Source of the DNA: Kribbella steppae
GTDB taxonomy: Bacteria > Actinomycetota > Actinomycetes > Propionibacteriales > Kribbellaceae
Direction of reading: 5' to 3'
Assembly (NCBI RefSeq): GCF_004342025.1
Contig: NZ_SLWN01000007.1
Location: forward strand, 124,001-188,000
DNA length: 64,000 nt
The position numbers and the translations under genes are program-made. The first letter of the stretch is position 1. The number at the start of each line of letters is the position of its first letter. Below the pieces are notes generated by a model, which made no database searches, was not told the origin of the DNA, and saw only the letters and a list, made by a program, of their open reading frames with translations. Below are positions 1 through 8,202 of this stretch, one piece after another.

Positions 1-848
1 GCCGGGTGATCCGGATCGATCTCCGCGAGCGACATCTCCAGCCCGTGCACCCCGAGATAGGCCTCAACGCACCCGCGCCGACCGCACCGGCACTGCCGGC
101 CATCCAACTGCAGCAGCGTGTGACCCCACTCGCCCGCGTTGTTGGCCGCGCCGCGTAGCAGTGAACCGTCGATCGCGATCCCCGCACCGACACCGGTGCC
201 GAGGTTGACCACGGCCATGGTCTTCGTCTCCCGGCCGACCCCGAACCACATCTCCGACAGCGCGACCGCCTTCAGCGGGTTGTCGACGTACACCGGTATG
301 CCGAGGCGTTCCTCGAGCAATTCCTCGATCTTGACGTCATGCCAGTCCCAGTTCGGTGCGAACACCGAGACCCCGGCATCCGGGCGGACCTGGCCGGGCA
401 TGCTCACGCCGGCGCCGATGATGTGGTCGCGCCGAGTGTCGCTGGCCTCGACCGCCGCCTTGATCGCGCGGACGATGCCGTCGACGACGTACGCCGGGTC
501 GTTCTCGTGCTCGTCCAGGGCGACCTCGGACTGGCCGAGCGGACCGAGGGTGACGTCGTAGACGGTGGCGTCGACGTACGTCTCGGCCACGTCGATACCG
601 ATGATCCGGCCGCGGTCGGGGTCGATACTGAGCCGCTCGTACGGGCGGCCGACCGTGTTCTGCTCGACCGTCGCGATCCGCAGTACGCCCTCGGCCAGGA
701 ACTGGGTCACCAGCGTGGCGACGGTCGCCGTACTCAGCCCCGTGTGTTTCGCGATCTCCTGCCGGGTCGAGGGACCCAGCGAGAACAACGCATGTAGGAC
801 TTCGAACCGGCTCTCGTTGCGCAGATCACGAGACGTCTGCCTCGGCAA
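1..848 (-). CDS. ROK-family transcriptional regulator (3' end outside window)
   Basis: Sugar-responsive repressor of the ROK family. The N-terminal half is a winged helix (RFEVLHALFSLG, then STRQEIAKHTGLS). The sugar-kinase-like domain follows, with a phosphate-binding stretch (NLGTGVGAGIAIDG) and the zinc motif CRCGRRGCVEAY, preceded by GEWGH, whose His is a usual sugar/zinc ligand. The C-terminus runs off the window edge. Two TTG starts are possible: 866, overlapping the stop of the GH35 gene, or 848, which has GAGGGGG seven bases upstream and is preferred. As the last visible gene of the beta-galactosidase operon it probably senses a sugar released by that enzyme, but the actual ligand and operator are not shown. 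Confidence 0.88.
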   Translation of the reverse strand, partial: MPRQTSRDLRNESRFEVLHALFSLGPSTRQEIAKHTGLSTATVATLVTQFLAEGVLRIATVEQNTVGRPYERLSIDPDRGRIIGIDVAETYVDATVYDVTLGPLGQSEVALDEHENDPAYVVDGIVRAIKAAVEASDTRRDHIIGAGVSMPGQVRPDAGVSVFAPNWDWHDVKIEELLEERLGIPVYVDNPLKAVALSEMWFGVGRETKTMAVVNLGTGVGAGIAIDGSLLRGAANNAGEWGHTLLQLDGRQCRCGRRGCVEAYLGVHGLEMSLAEIDPDHP

Positions 849-858
849 CCTTGCCCCC

Positions 859-3312
859 TCAATCAACTCTCAGCGTGCGTAGCTCCGGAGTACCCGGACC
901 GTCGACGCCCCGGACCAGCAGCGCCAGCCCGGACCACCCCGGCGGAGTCCACAGTACGTCGGGATCACCGCCGGAGAAGGCAGGACGCTCGCCGATCCAG
1001 ACCCGCCCGATGCACTCCCCGGAAGCCCAGCCGGTGACCCGCACCTGCGTGCCAACGGGCCGGACAACCGATCCATTCTGCAACGTTGGAAGCTGTACGT
1101 CGAGCCAGGCTTCCTCCCCCGGCTCGAGCGTCAGCGGCAGTTCGATCTCAAACCCGGGCCTGTCCTGCTGCGCGAAGGCGGTCAGCAGCTCGTCATCCTG
1201 TACGGCGCACGTCCAGTCGGTCACCGGCTGCAACGTGAGCAGCTCGGCGCGGAGACCGCCTCCACTCGGGTGGTGAGGCACGGTCACCGAGACCTGCTTG
1301 GTCCCGGCGGACAACAGCACCCATGGATTCTCGGCGTGGACCGTGGTCGGTTCACCATCGCCGACCGTCACACTGACCGGCTCGCGGACCCCTTTCAGGT
1401 GCAGCGCCGTGGTCTCCGATGCGTCGACGCGACGCGTGTACGTGATCGGCGTACCGACGCGGGTGCTGCTCCAGCCGGTGAGGCCGCGCAGCGGTGCCGG
1501 CTCGCCCGCCCAGTGACCCTCCACCGTCCACAACGCGGAGAAGTCCTCGGTGTCGACGACCGTCCACAGCGAGCCGAGACCCCGCAGGGCTCCGAGCTTG
1601 AGCGACGGCAGCCGCGCGTCGTCGAAGTTCGCGTGGCCCCAGATCTCCACCGTCGCGTGAATGTCCCCGGTGAGCCCACGGACGTCGATCCGCTGGGTGG
1701 CCCCGAAACCAGCAAGCGTTTGAACCCGTCCACCGATCGACAGATCCACGATGTCGGACGCACCGACGAGCAGCAGCTCGTCGACACCGGTCAGGTCGGC
1801 CGTCGTCGTGTAGGTCCCACGGCCTCGATAGACGCCGAGCGACTCCAAGGTCGGCGGAAGCTCATGCGTACCGGCTGGCTTGCCCGGAGCCTCGGCCTCC
1901 CGTCGCCGCACAGCAGTCACGTCCCGCGGAGCCGCCTGCTCAGGACGTACGACGTCCGCCGGCGCCTGCACGCTGACCGGCACACCGTCCACAACGAGGC
2001 TGGCGCCAACCGCGATCTCCACCGGGGTGTTGCCGATGACAACAGTCACCGGAACCTTGGAGGAGAAGGTCAATCCATCGTCCGACAGCTCGACCAGGTC
2101 GGCCGATGCCAATGTCAACGTCTTGTCCCGCAGCGGCAGGTCGATCAGCATCAACGGGCACGAGTCCGCCGCTACCGCGACGGAGACACCGTTGACGACC
2201 GCCCGGCCATCCGTCGTACCGAGGTTCGGTACGGCGACCAACTGTCCACCACCGTCGAGGTCGAGCACCGACGGAGACGAGCTGGTCGGGAAGTCGGCCA
2301 CGACCTCGGCGGACCCTCCCGAGATAGCGAGCGCCACCCGCGATCCCAGTGCGTCCAGGACGCGCCCGAGGACCTGCGCCTCGGCGTACTCTGGCCGCTC
2401 GATCCCCGTCGACGACACGTAACCACCGAAGTCGTACCCGTGGCTCATGAAGTTGCCGGGCTTACCCCAGTTGCCACTCGAGGGCGTGTAGCCGAAGTTC
2501 CACCCCGACGCCTGCAGATACGGTGCGATCAGCGACGCACCACTGGCCAGCAACCGTCGCAGGGTCCGGTGCCGCCGATTCGTCTCGGTGATCAGCAACG
2601 GCAGTCCACGATCCGCGAGCAGATCGGCGTACCGCCGTACCTCTGCCTCGATGTGCGGGGAGTCGTCGTTCGGGTAGAAGTTGCACGCGGGCACGACGTC
2701 CTGCACGTTGCCGGTGGCACCGAACAGGTCACCCTGACCGGCGCACGCGACCAACGGCACGGTGATGCCGTGGGCAACTGCCTGGTCGTGCAGCGCGGTG
2801 ATGTAGCCGGTGCGGTCCTCGCAGTCGAAGAAGTCGAGTTCGTTCTCCAGCTGGACCATGATGACCGCGCCACCGGCTCCGAACTGGCGGGCGGCCAGGA
2901 TCGGCAGCACCTGGTCGAACCACTCCGACACCCAGCCGAGGAAGCGCGGCTCGTTCTGGCGCACCTGCAGCGAGGGATCGAGACCGAGCCAGGCCGGCAG
3001 CGCACCGCCGTCCCACTCCGAACAGATGTACGGACCGGGCCGGGCGATGACGTGCAGACCCACCTCATGCGCGAGATCGAGGAAGGCGGCCACGTCGCGC
3101 CGGCCGTCGAACGACCAGCGGCCGGGCGCGAGCTCGTGAAAGTTCCACGGCAGGTACACGTCCACACAGGTGTAGCCCGACGCCTTGACCTGGTCGAGCC
3201 GTGCCCGCCACTGCTCCCGGGGCAACCGGAAGTAGAACAATGACGCACACAGCACGACCTGCGGCTGACCGTCGATCCGGATGCCACGCGCATCCATTGT
3301 CACTGCGTTCAC
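859..3312 (-). CDS. Glycoside hydrolase family 35 beta-galactosidase
   Basis: Retaining beta-galactosidase of about 817 residues; GH35 enzymes remove terminal beta-galactose from oligosaccharides. The TIM barrel is at the N-terminus: ASLFYFRLPREQW, then YLPWNFHE, RPGPYICSEWD, and QLENE, which carries the expected acid/base Glu. LLITETN carries the expected nucleophile Glu. Two beta-rich domains follow. There is no signal peptide, so the enzyme should be cytoplasmic and act on imported sugars. The GTG at 3312 overlaps the stop of the upstream permease (GTGA), indicating translational coupling; an internal ATG at 3297 is an alternative. The exact substrate (galactan fragment, lacto-oligosaccharide) cannot be read from the sequence. 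Confidence 0.93.
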   Translation of the reverse strand: MNAVTMDARGIRIDGQPQVVLCASLFYFRLPREQWRARLDQVKASGYTCVDVYLPWNFHELAPGRWSFDGRRDVAAFLDLAHEVGLHVIARPGPYICSEWDGGALPAWLGLDPSLQVRQNEPRFLGWVSEWFDQVLPILAARQFGAGGAVIMVQLENELDFFDCEDRTGYITALHDQAVAHGITVPLVACAGQGDLFGATGNVQDVVPACNFYPNDDSPHIEAEVRRYADLLADRGLPLLITETNRRHRTLRRLLASGASLIAPYLQASGWNFGYTPSSGNWGKPGNFMSHGYDFGGYVSSTGIERPEYAEAQVLGRVLDALGSRVALAISGGSAEVVADFPTSSSPSVLDLDGGGQLVAVPNLGTTDGRAVVNGVSVAVAADSCPLMLIDLPLRDKTLTLASADLVELSDDGLTFSSKVPVTVVIGNTPVEIAVGASLVVDGVPVSVQAPADVVRPEQAAPRDVTAVRRREAEAPGKPAGTHELPPTLESLGVYRGRGTYTTTADLTGVDELLLVGASDIVDLSIGGRVQTLAGFGATQRIDVRGLTGDIHATVEIWGHANFDDARLPSLKLGALRGLGSLWTVVDTEDFSALWTVEGHWAGEPAPLRGLTGWSSTRVGTPITYTRRVDASETTALHLKGVREPVSVTVGDGEPTTVHAENPWVLLSAGTKQVSVTVPHHPSGGGLRAELLTLQPVTDWTCAVQDDELLTAFAQQDRPGFEIELPLTLEPGEEAWLDVQLPTLQNGSVVRPVGTQVRVTGWASGECIGRVWIGERPAFSGGDPDVLWTPPGWSGLALLVRGVDGPGTPELRTLRVD

Positions 3313-4241
3313 TTGACCCCCGCACTGCCGCCGCTGATGTCCATCTCGTACAGGTACCGCTGTCCCAGGTAGTAGACCAGGATCATCGGCAAGGTGAGCA
3401 GGATCGACCCGACCATGACCAGGTTCCACGGTGGTGCCTGCAGTGCTGCCGACGTACTGGTGATGTACTGCACGCCCAGCGCGAGCGGCATCTTGGTCTC
3501 GTCGTTGAGGTAGATCAACGGACCCATGAAGTCGCCCCAGGTCGCGGTCAGCGTGAAGATGCCGATCGCAATCAGCACCGGGCTGAGCATCGGCAACATG
3601 ATCCGGCGGTAGATGCCGAAGAAGCCGAGGCCGTCCACCATCGCGGCCTCGTCGATCTCGCTCGGCAGCCGGGACACGAACTGCCGGACCAGGAAGACGT
3701 TGAACGCGTTGGAGAAGAAGTTCGGCACGATCAGCGGCAGGTAGGTGTTCACCCAGCCGAGCTCCTTGAACAGGATGAACTGCGGGATCATCGTGATCTG
3801 CGCCGGGATCATCATGGTTGCCAGCACGATGATGAACAGCGCGTTCTTGCCCGGTGCCCGCAGCCGCGCGAACGCGTAGCCGACCAGCCCGCTGGACAGC
3901 ACCTGCCCGATCACCGCGCCGGTCGAGATGATGACCGAGTTCAGCAGGAACCGCTGCATCGGCAGGTCGGTGCTGAACACCCGGGTGAAGTTCTCCCAGT
4001 GGAACTCGCGCGGGAGGATCGTGAAGGTGTTCGCGTTCACCGTCTGGTCACTGGCCAAGGCGATCGACACCACGAACACCAGCGGCACGCACAGCACCGC
4101 CGACGCGATGATCAACGTGGCATAGGTGAACGGCGTCGCGCGGAACACCCGGAGGATCCGGTCCTTGCTCTGCGCCCGCTCCTGCCCCGGCTCCGGTTCC
4201 TGCTGCTGCGGTGGTGCGGCAGCGGAGATGACGGTGGCCAT
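3309..4241 (-). CDS. Carbohydrate ABC transporter permease (MalG type)
   Basis: Inner-membrane half of a CUT1 sugar importer, 310 residues with six predicted membrane spans. A Gln/Glu/Pro-rich N-terminal cytoplasmic tail (about 35 residues) precedes TM1 (YATLIIASAVLCVPLVF). The EAA loop that contacts the ATPase reads DEAAMVDGLGFFGIYRRIMLP, near residue 200. It partners the permease directly upstream, whose stop shares one base with this start (TGATG). No ATPase gene lies in the operon; CUT1 systems in actinobacteria commonly share a genome-wide MsiK-type ATPase, so the energy source is probably encoded elsewhere. Confidence 0.95.
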   Translation of the reverse strand: MATVISAAAPPQQQEPEPGQERAQSKDRILRVFRATPFTYATLIIASAVLCVPLVFVVSIALASDQTVNANTFTILPREFHWENFTRVFSTDLPMQRFLLNSVIISTGAVIGQVLSSGLVGYAFARLRAPGKNALFIIVLATMMIPAQITMIPQFILFKELGWVNTYLPLIVPNFFSNAFNVFLVRQFVSRLPSEIDEAAMVDGLGFFGIYRRIMLPMLSPVLIAIGIFTLTATWGDFMGPLIYLNDETKMPLALGVQYITSTSAALQAPPWNLVMVGSILLTLPMILVYYLGQRYLYEMDISGGSAGVK

Positions 4242-5128
4242 CACTTCACCTCGGTCTCGTAGAACACCCAGCGCCGGGCGGTGCGGAAGGCGAGCAGCGT
4301 GAACACCAGGATGACGGCGAACAGCAGCCACGACAGCGCCGACGCATATCCCATGTGGTAGAAGGAGAACGCCTCGTCGAACAGCATCGGGACCATCATC
4401 TGGCTGGCGTTGTTCGGCCCGCCCTTGGTCAGGATGTACACCTGGGAGAACACCTGGAACGCCCCGATCAACCCCATGATCAGGTTGAAGAAGATGATCG
4501 GGGTCAACTGCGGGAAGGTGATGCTCCAGAACTGCCGGAACGGTCCGGCGCCGTCCACCTCGGCCGCTTCGTAGAGCTCCCGCGGGATGCCCTTCATGGC
4601 CGCGAGCAACAGTACGGTCGCGCCGCCGGCACCCCAGACGGACAGCAGGATCAACGCGGGTTTCACCCAGATCGCTTCCAGCAGCCACGACGGGCCCGGG
4701 ATGCCGAACACCCCGAGCACGTCGTTCAGCGGGCCGGACGGTGCGAGCACCATCTTGAAGATCATCGCCGTCGCGACCAGCGGTACCAGCGTCGGCAGAT
4801 AGATCAGCGTCCGGAACACCTTGCGGAGGCGAACCTGCTTGTTCAGCAGGTTCGCCAGCCACAAGCCGATCACCAGACCGAGCGGCACCGAGACGGCGGC
4901 GTAGTAGAAGGTGTTCCACAACGCCTTCCAGAACACCGGATCCTCGGTCAGCAGCCGGGTGTAGTTCTCCAGCCCGACGAACTCCGGCGGGGTGAACGAG
5001 TCCCAGTCGGTCAGCGAGAAGTAGATCGACGCGATCATCGGCCCGAGCAGGAACACGACGAACCCGATGATCCACGGGGACGCGAACAGGTAGAACCACA
5101 ACGCCTCGCGGCGGCGCAGCTTCGACAT
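4241..5128 (-). CDS. Carbohydrate ABC transporter permease (MalF type)
   Basis: 295-residue membrane subunit of the same CUT1 importer. TM1 follows a short basic N-terminus (LRRREALWFYLFASPWIIGF). The periplasm-facing loop has the usual SLTDWDSFTPPEFVGLENY signature, and the EAA loop is YEAAEVDGAGPFRQFWSITFP. The conserved TKGGPNNAS stretch of MalF-like proteins is near residue 240. ATG 5128 overlaps the stop of the binding-protein gene by one base, so the three transport genes should be translated as a coupled unit. The substrate is inferred from the downstream GH35 gene. Confidence 0.95.
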   Translation of the reverse strand: MSKLRRREALWFYLFASPWIIGFVVFLLGPMIASIYFSLTDWDSFTPPEFVGLENYTRLLTEDPVFWKALWNTFYYAAVSVPLGLVIGLWLANLLNKQVRLRKVFRTLIYLPTLVPLVATAMIFKMVLAPSGPLNDVLGVFGIPGPSWLLEAIWVKPALILLSVWGAGGATVLLLAAMKGIPRELYEAAEVDGAGPFRQFWSITFPQLTPIIFFNLIMGLIGAFQVFSQVYILTKGGPNNASQMMVPMLFDEAFSFYHMGYASALSWLLFAVILVFTLLAFRTARRWVFYETEVK

Positions 5129-6426
5129 CAGCCCGGCTTGACGATGGTCTCGAGCCGCTTCTGGATGGCGGTCAGCGCGGCCCGCGCGTCCTGCTTGCCC
5201 AGCCAGAAGTCGGCCAGCCCGTCGTCGAACGCCTTCTGCATCTCGTTCCAGGCCGGGATGAACGGGGCCCGGTAGACGAAGCCGCTGGACTCGCCGAACA
5301 CGTCCATGTTCACCGGCTTGGTCATCCAGGCCGGCTTCAGGAACGCCTCGCTCTTCTGCACCTCGATGTTGGCCGGCACGTCCTGGCCGGTGGCGATGAT
5401 CTGCTGCTGAGCGTCCGGCGAGGTGAGGAAGTCGATCGCCTTGAGCGCGGCCTCGGGGTTCTTCGCCGTCCGGGAGATGGCCAGGCCGCTGCCGAACGCG
5501 GTCACCGCCTGCTGCTTGCCCTTCCACAGCGGGGCGATATCCCACTCGATCTTGCTCTTGGTCAGGCCGCTGATCCCCCAGAACCCAGTGGTGTTGACCG
5601 CCACCTTGCCGTTGGCGAACGCCGCGTCGCCACCGACGTCAGCACCCATGTCGGCGTACTGCTTCTGGGTCGGGACCACGCCGTGCTTGAAGATCAGGTC
5701 ACCGGACCACTGGAGCGCCTCGATCACCTCGTCGGTGGCGACCGCGGGCTTGCCGCTGTCGTCGATGATCTTGCCGCCGTTCTGGTACACGAAGCTCCAC
5801 CACTGCGCCCACCAGCCGGAGCCGGCGTAACCCCACTGCTTGCCGGGGACGGTGAGCTCCTTGAACGCGCCGAGTGCGTCGTCCCAGGTCCAGTCCGCAG
5901 TCGGCGCCTTGATGCCCTTGGCATCGAACAGCGTCTTGTTGTAGAAGACGATCATCGCGCCCGAGCGGTCCGGGATCGCGTAGACCTTGTCCTGGTAGGA
6001 GTACAGCTTGCCGATCGAGCCGAACCGCTTCTCCAGGTCGATCCCGGCCTTCGAGGCCAGCTCGTCCAGCGGCTGGATCTGGTTCTTGCTCGAGTAGACG
6101 TTGACACTCTCGGCCACCTGCATGATGTCCGGTCCCTTGCCACCGGCAATCATCGTCTGGACCTTCTGCGCGTACCCGTCGTTCGGGATCAGCTGCAGCG
6201 TCACCTTCAGCTCGGGGAACTTCTTGACCAGCAGATCGATCCGCTTCTGGTACGTCGTCTTGTCGTTCTCCCCGCCCCACACCGTCATCACCAGGTTGGC
6301 GGCGGTGGCGTTACCCGACGAAGAACTCTTGTCGTCACTGTCGGATCCGCACGCGGTGAGCGTGATGACGCCCGCGGCCAGACCCATCCCGAGAAAACCC
6401 CGACGCGAAAGCTGCGTCCCGTCCAT
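5128..6426 (-). CDS. Extracellular sugar-binding lipoprotein (ABC importer)
   Basis: Solute-binding protein of 432 residues that captures the sugar outside the membrane and delivers it to the two permeases. The N-terminus has a twin-arginine-like stretch (SRRGFLG), a hydrophobic segment and the lipobox LTAC, so it should be lipid-anchored at the Cys, followed by a Ser/Asp-rich linker. The mature part has the family start LVMTVWGGE and a Trp-rich region (WGYAGSGWWAQWW) likely to stack on the sugar. ATG 6426 was chosen because GGAGGAAC lies just upstream; translation could extend further up, but that part looks non-coding. It is the first gene of the operon, behind the promoter at 6499-6527. 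Confidence 0.94.
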   Translation of the reverse strand: MDGTQLSRRGFLGMGLAAGVITLTACGSDSDDKSSSSGNATAANLVMTVWGGENDKTTYQKRIDLLVKKFPELKVTLQLIPNDGYAQKVQTMIAGGKGPDIMQVAESVNVYSSKNQIQPLDELASKAGIDLEKRFGSIGKLYSYQDKVYAIPDRSGAMIVFYNKTLFDAKGIKAPTADWTWDDALGAFKELTVPGKQWGYAGSGWWAQWWSFVYQNGGKIIDDSGKPAVATDEVIEALQWSGDLIFKHGVVPTQKQYADMGADVGGDAAFANGKVAVNTTGFWGISGLTKSKIEWDIAPLWKGKQQAVTAFGSGLAISRTAKNPEAALKAIDFLTSPDAQQQIIATGQDVPANIEVQKSEAFLKPAWMTKPVNMDVFGESSGFVYRAPFIPAWNEMQKAFDDGLADFWLGKQDARAALTAIQKRLETIVKPG

Positions 6427-6494
6427 CGTGTTCCTCCAAGCCTTGCGAACCCGGCGGCAGGGCGACTCTGACGGCACCCTCGGGTTCAAGTGGC

Positions 6495-6527
6495 GGTTAA
6501 ACTAACCATTGGAATAACCCCTGACAA
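6495..6527 (-). promoter_or_regulatory. Promoter and overlapping dyad of the GH35 operon
   Basis: On the minus strand TTGTCA (6527-6522) and TAGTTT (6504-6499) are separated by exactly 17 bases, a good sigma-70-type promoter pointing at the binding-protein gene. The dyad GGTTA-aac-TAACC (6495-6507) covers the -10 box, and a further GGTTA half-site is part of the spacer. A repressor bound here would block initiation. The GntR or ROK protein of the locus is the obvious candidate; which one binds is inference. Confidence 0.6.
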
Positions 6528-6566
6528 GACCTCGACCCTGAGAAATCCAAACCGTGACCTCCGCTG

Positions 6567-7280
6567 CTACGCGGGTGGGACGTCGCGCAGGTAGTCCTCG
6601 ACGGCGAAGAGATGGGCGGCCATCCGGGCGCGCGCGCGGTCGGCGTCACGGGCGGCGAGGGCGTCCAGGATGGCGCGGTGTTCGGCGTGGGTGGTCTCGT
6701 CGGCGCCCGTCTGGCTGATCGAGCGCCAGAGCCGGCCGCGGACGGTCCGGCCGCTGAGCGCCTCGATCAGAGCCTCGAGCACCGGGTTGCCGGATGCTTC
6801 GGCGATCAGCCGGTGGAAGGCGATATCGCTGTCGATGATCGCCTCGTGGTCCGGTTCGCCGCCGCTCGCCAGCTCGGCCTCGGCCCGGTCGAGTGCCGCC
6901 CCGGCCGCCTGCAGTGCCTCCGGGGTGATGCGACTGGCAGCCAGCGCGGCCGCCTCGGTCTCGAGCATCCGTCGTACGGCGTGCAGATGGTGAGCGCCGC
7001 CGTGGTTCTGCAGGTCGACGACGAAGCCCATCGGGGCCAGCAGCAACGAGGAGTCGAGCGTGGTGACGTACGTACCGTCGCCCTGCCTGGTCTCCAGCAC
7101 ACCCATGATCGACAGGGCCCGGACGGCCTCACGCAACGGGCCGCGGGAGACACCGAGCGACTCGCCGAGATCCTTCTCGATCGGCAGTTTGGCGCCGGGC
7201 TTGAGGGTGCCGTCCACGATCATCTGTTTGATGCCCTGGACGACCACATCGGTCTGCGAACCACCCGCTGGACTACTCAT
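6567..7280 (-). CDS. FadR-type GntR transcriptional regulator
   Basis: 237 residues. Winged helix at about 15-75 (KLPIEKDLGESLGVSRGPLREAVRALSIMGVLETRQGDGTYV is the classic GntR signature, read here in pieces: EKDLGESLGVS, GPLREAVRAL, RQGDGTYV). The C-terminal all-helical FCD domain has the metal/ligand residues typical of FadR members (DSDIAFHRLI, then H in TTHAEHRAIL). It lies upstream of the sugar operon on the same strand and just downstream of a truncated dehydratase gene, so it may have controlled uronate or aldonate metabolism originally, or the present sugar operon. The ligand is unknown. Confidence 0.93.
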   Translation of the reverse strand: MSSPAGGSQTDVVVQGIKQMIVDGTLKPGAKLPIEKDLGESLGVSRGPLREAVRALSIMGVLETRQGDGTYVTTLDSSLLLAPMGFVVDLQNHGGAHHLHAVRRMLETEAAALAASRITPEALQAAGAALDRAEAELASGGEPDHEAIIDSDIAFHRLIAEASGNPVLEALIEALSGRTVRGRLWRSISQTGADETTHAEHRAILDALAARDADRARARMAAHLFAVEDYLRDVPPA

Positions 7281-7317
7281 TCAGCCATTGTCATGCACCG
7301 GCAGCCGCTGCAGGAAT

Positions 7318-7401
7318 TCAGTTTCCCCACCGGGAGCCGTCCTGGGTCAGCGAGGTCGGGAACCGGACGTCGATGACCTCCACCGACGTGATGCGTGGCA
7401 T
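7318..7401 (-). pseudogene. Truncated 5' end of an L-fuconate-dehydratase-like enolase-superfamily gene
   Basis: A good ribosome site (AGGAG, seven bases upstream) precedes ATG 7401, which opens a frame reading MPRITSVEVIDVRFPTSLTQDGS before running into unrelated residues and a stop at 7318. The DVRFPTS motif close to the N-terminus is characteristic of L-fuconate dehydratases (enolase superfamily, normally about 430 residues). Only the first 23 or so codons remain. The rest has been deleted, with the break near 7335. The neighbouring FadR-type regulator is the kind often found with such sugar-acid genes. Family assignment rests on a short stretch. Confidence 0.6.
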
Positions 7402-7450
7402 GGAAGCTCCTGTCCGCTCGGGCGGGCGTTGTAGCCATTATTCTTCGCGG

Positions 7451-7939
7451 ATGCGGAGACTGAGCTGGATCGGGATCGGTTGTTTCGTGGTGGCGTTCGT
7501 GGTGAGTGGGTTCTTCCTCGTGCAACTGCTGCGCACCATTCCAGGCACACCGGCCCCGGTCGACCAGGGGCCGGTGCAGCTCGACGGTGTCGGGCTGACC
7601 ATCTTCGCCTCCGAGCGGGGCGCCGGTCAGAGCTGTACGGCGAAGGACGCGAGCGGCGCCCCGATCGCGTTGACGGAACCATCGCGGTCCGAGCAGTTCG
7701 ACGACGCCGGTGACGTCTACTACGTGGTCGCACACTCCGTCGAGAAGGTGCCCGCGCAGGCGGTCGAGGTCAGCTGCACCGACCAGAGCGCGACCTACTT
7801 CGCCGGCCGCCGCCACACCGCCGCGACCTTCCTCGGCCCGGCCTTCGCCGCTCTCGGCTCCTTTGCACTGTTCGGCGCCCTCGGCACCGTTCTGATCGTG
7901 GTCGACCAGGCCAGGCGCAAGCGGGCGCCGCGCCACTGA
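7451..7939 (+). CDS. Two-TM membrane protein of unknown function
   Basis: 162 residues, not recognised. The start MRRLSW was chosen because it leads directly into TM1 (IGIGCFVVAFVVSGFFLVQLL, residues about 6-27); an upstream in-frame start at 7373 would add an unlikely tail and overlap the dehydratase remnant on the other strand. A roughly 100-residue extracytoplasmic domain follows with two cysteines (GQSCTAKD and EVSCTDQS), probably a disulfide. TM2 (TFLGPAFAALGSFALFGALGTVLIV) is followed by a short basic tail (ARRKRAPRH), putting the C-terminus inside. It stands alone on the plus strand between unrelated genes. Confidence 0.75.
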   Translation: MRRLSWIGIGCFVVAFVVSGFFLVQLLRTIPGTPAPVDQGPVQLDGVGLTIFASERGAGQSCTAKDASGAPIALTEPSRSEQFDDAGDVYYVVAHSVEKVPAQAVEVSCTDQSATYFAGRRHTAATFLGPAFAALGSFALFGALGTVLIVVDQARRKRAPRH

Positions 7940-8202
7940 GGGCGCGGCGCCGCCTCGGGTCAGCCCGCTTTGCGGAGGTGGGCGACGATGCCGTCGATGT
8001 CCTCGGCGAACTTCGGCCCGCGGATCTCGTGGCCGCCCGGCTCGCGCGGGTACTCGCCGCCGCTCAAGCCGAGCTCCCTCAGATCAGCAGCGAGGCGTAC
8101 TTCCGCATGGTCATGACCGGCTGCATCCGCGGCCTCACCAGCGCGGCACCGCCCGGACGACCGGTGGCAGACATCCTGGAAGATCTCGGCCTGGAGTGAG
8201 CC
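7940..8202. other. Probable gene remnants; no intact gene
   Basis: Two coding-like pieces meet here. On the plus strand 7978-8199 is open for 73 codons and ends in a protein-like stretch (SEAYFRMVMTGCIRGL, then PVADILEDLGLE). On the minus strand a frame ending at 7960 gives a convincing C-terminus (GGHEIRGPKFAEDIDGIVAHL, then RKAG). Neither has a credible start or ribosome site, and both cannot be intact genes over the same bases. The simplest reading is that two gene ends were brought together by a deletion near 8075. The families are not recognised; GGHEI resembles the catalytic-His region of some alpha/beta hydrolases. Confidence 0.4.

Noticed and set aside
1270..3243. Long plus-strand open frame of 657 codons opposite the GH35 gene
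   Set aside because: Arg/Asp/Gln-rich shadow typical of high-GC antisense frames, with no family motif, while the GH35 frame has all catalytic motifs. The same applies to the antisense frames at 9318-10886 and 50063-52309.
7307..7319. GCTGCAGGAATTC, identical in reverse to part of a common cloning polylinker (PstI and EcoRI sites)
   Set aside because: Only 13 bases match and the flanks on both sides are ordinary host sequence; no other vector sites follow. Chance, close to a natural deletion junction.
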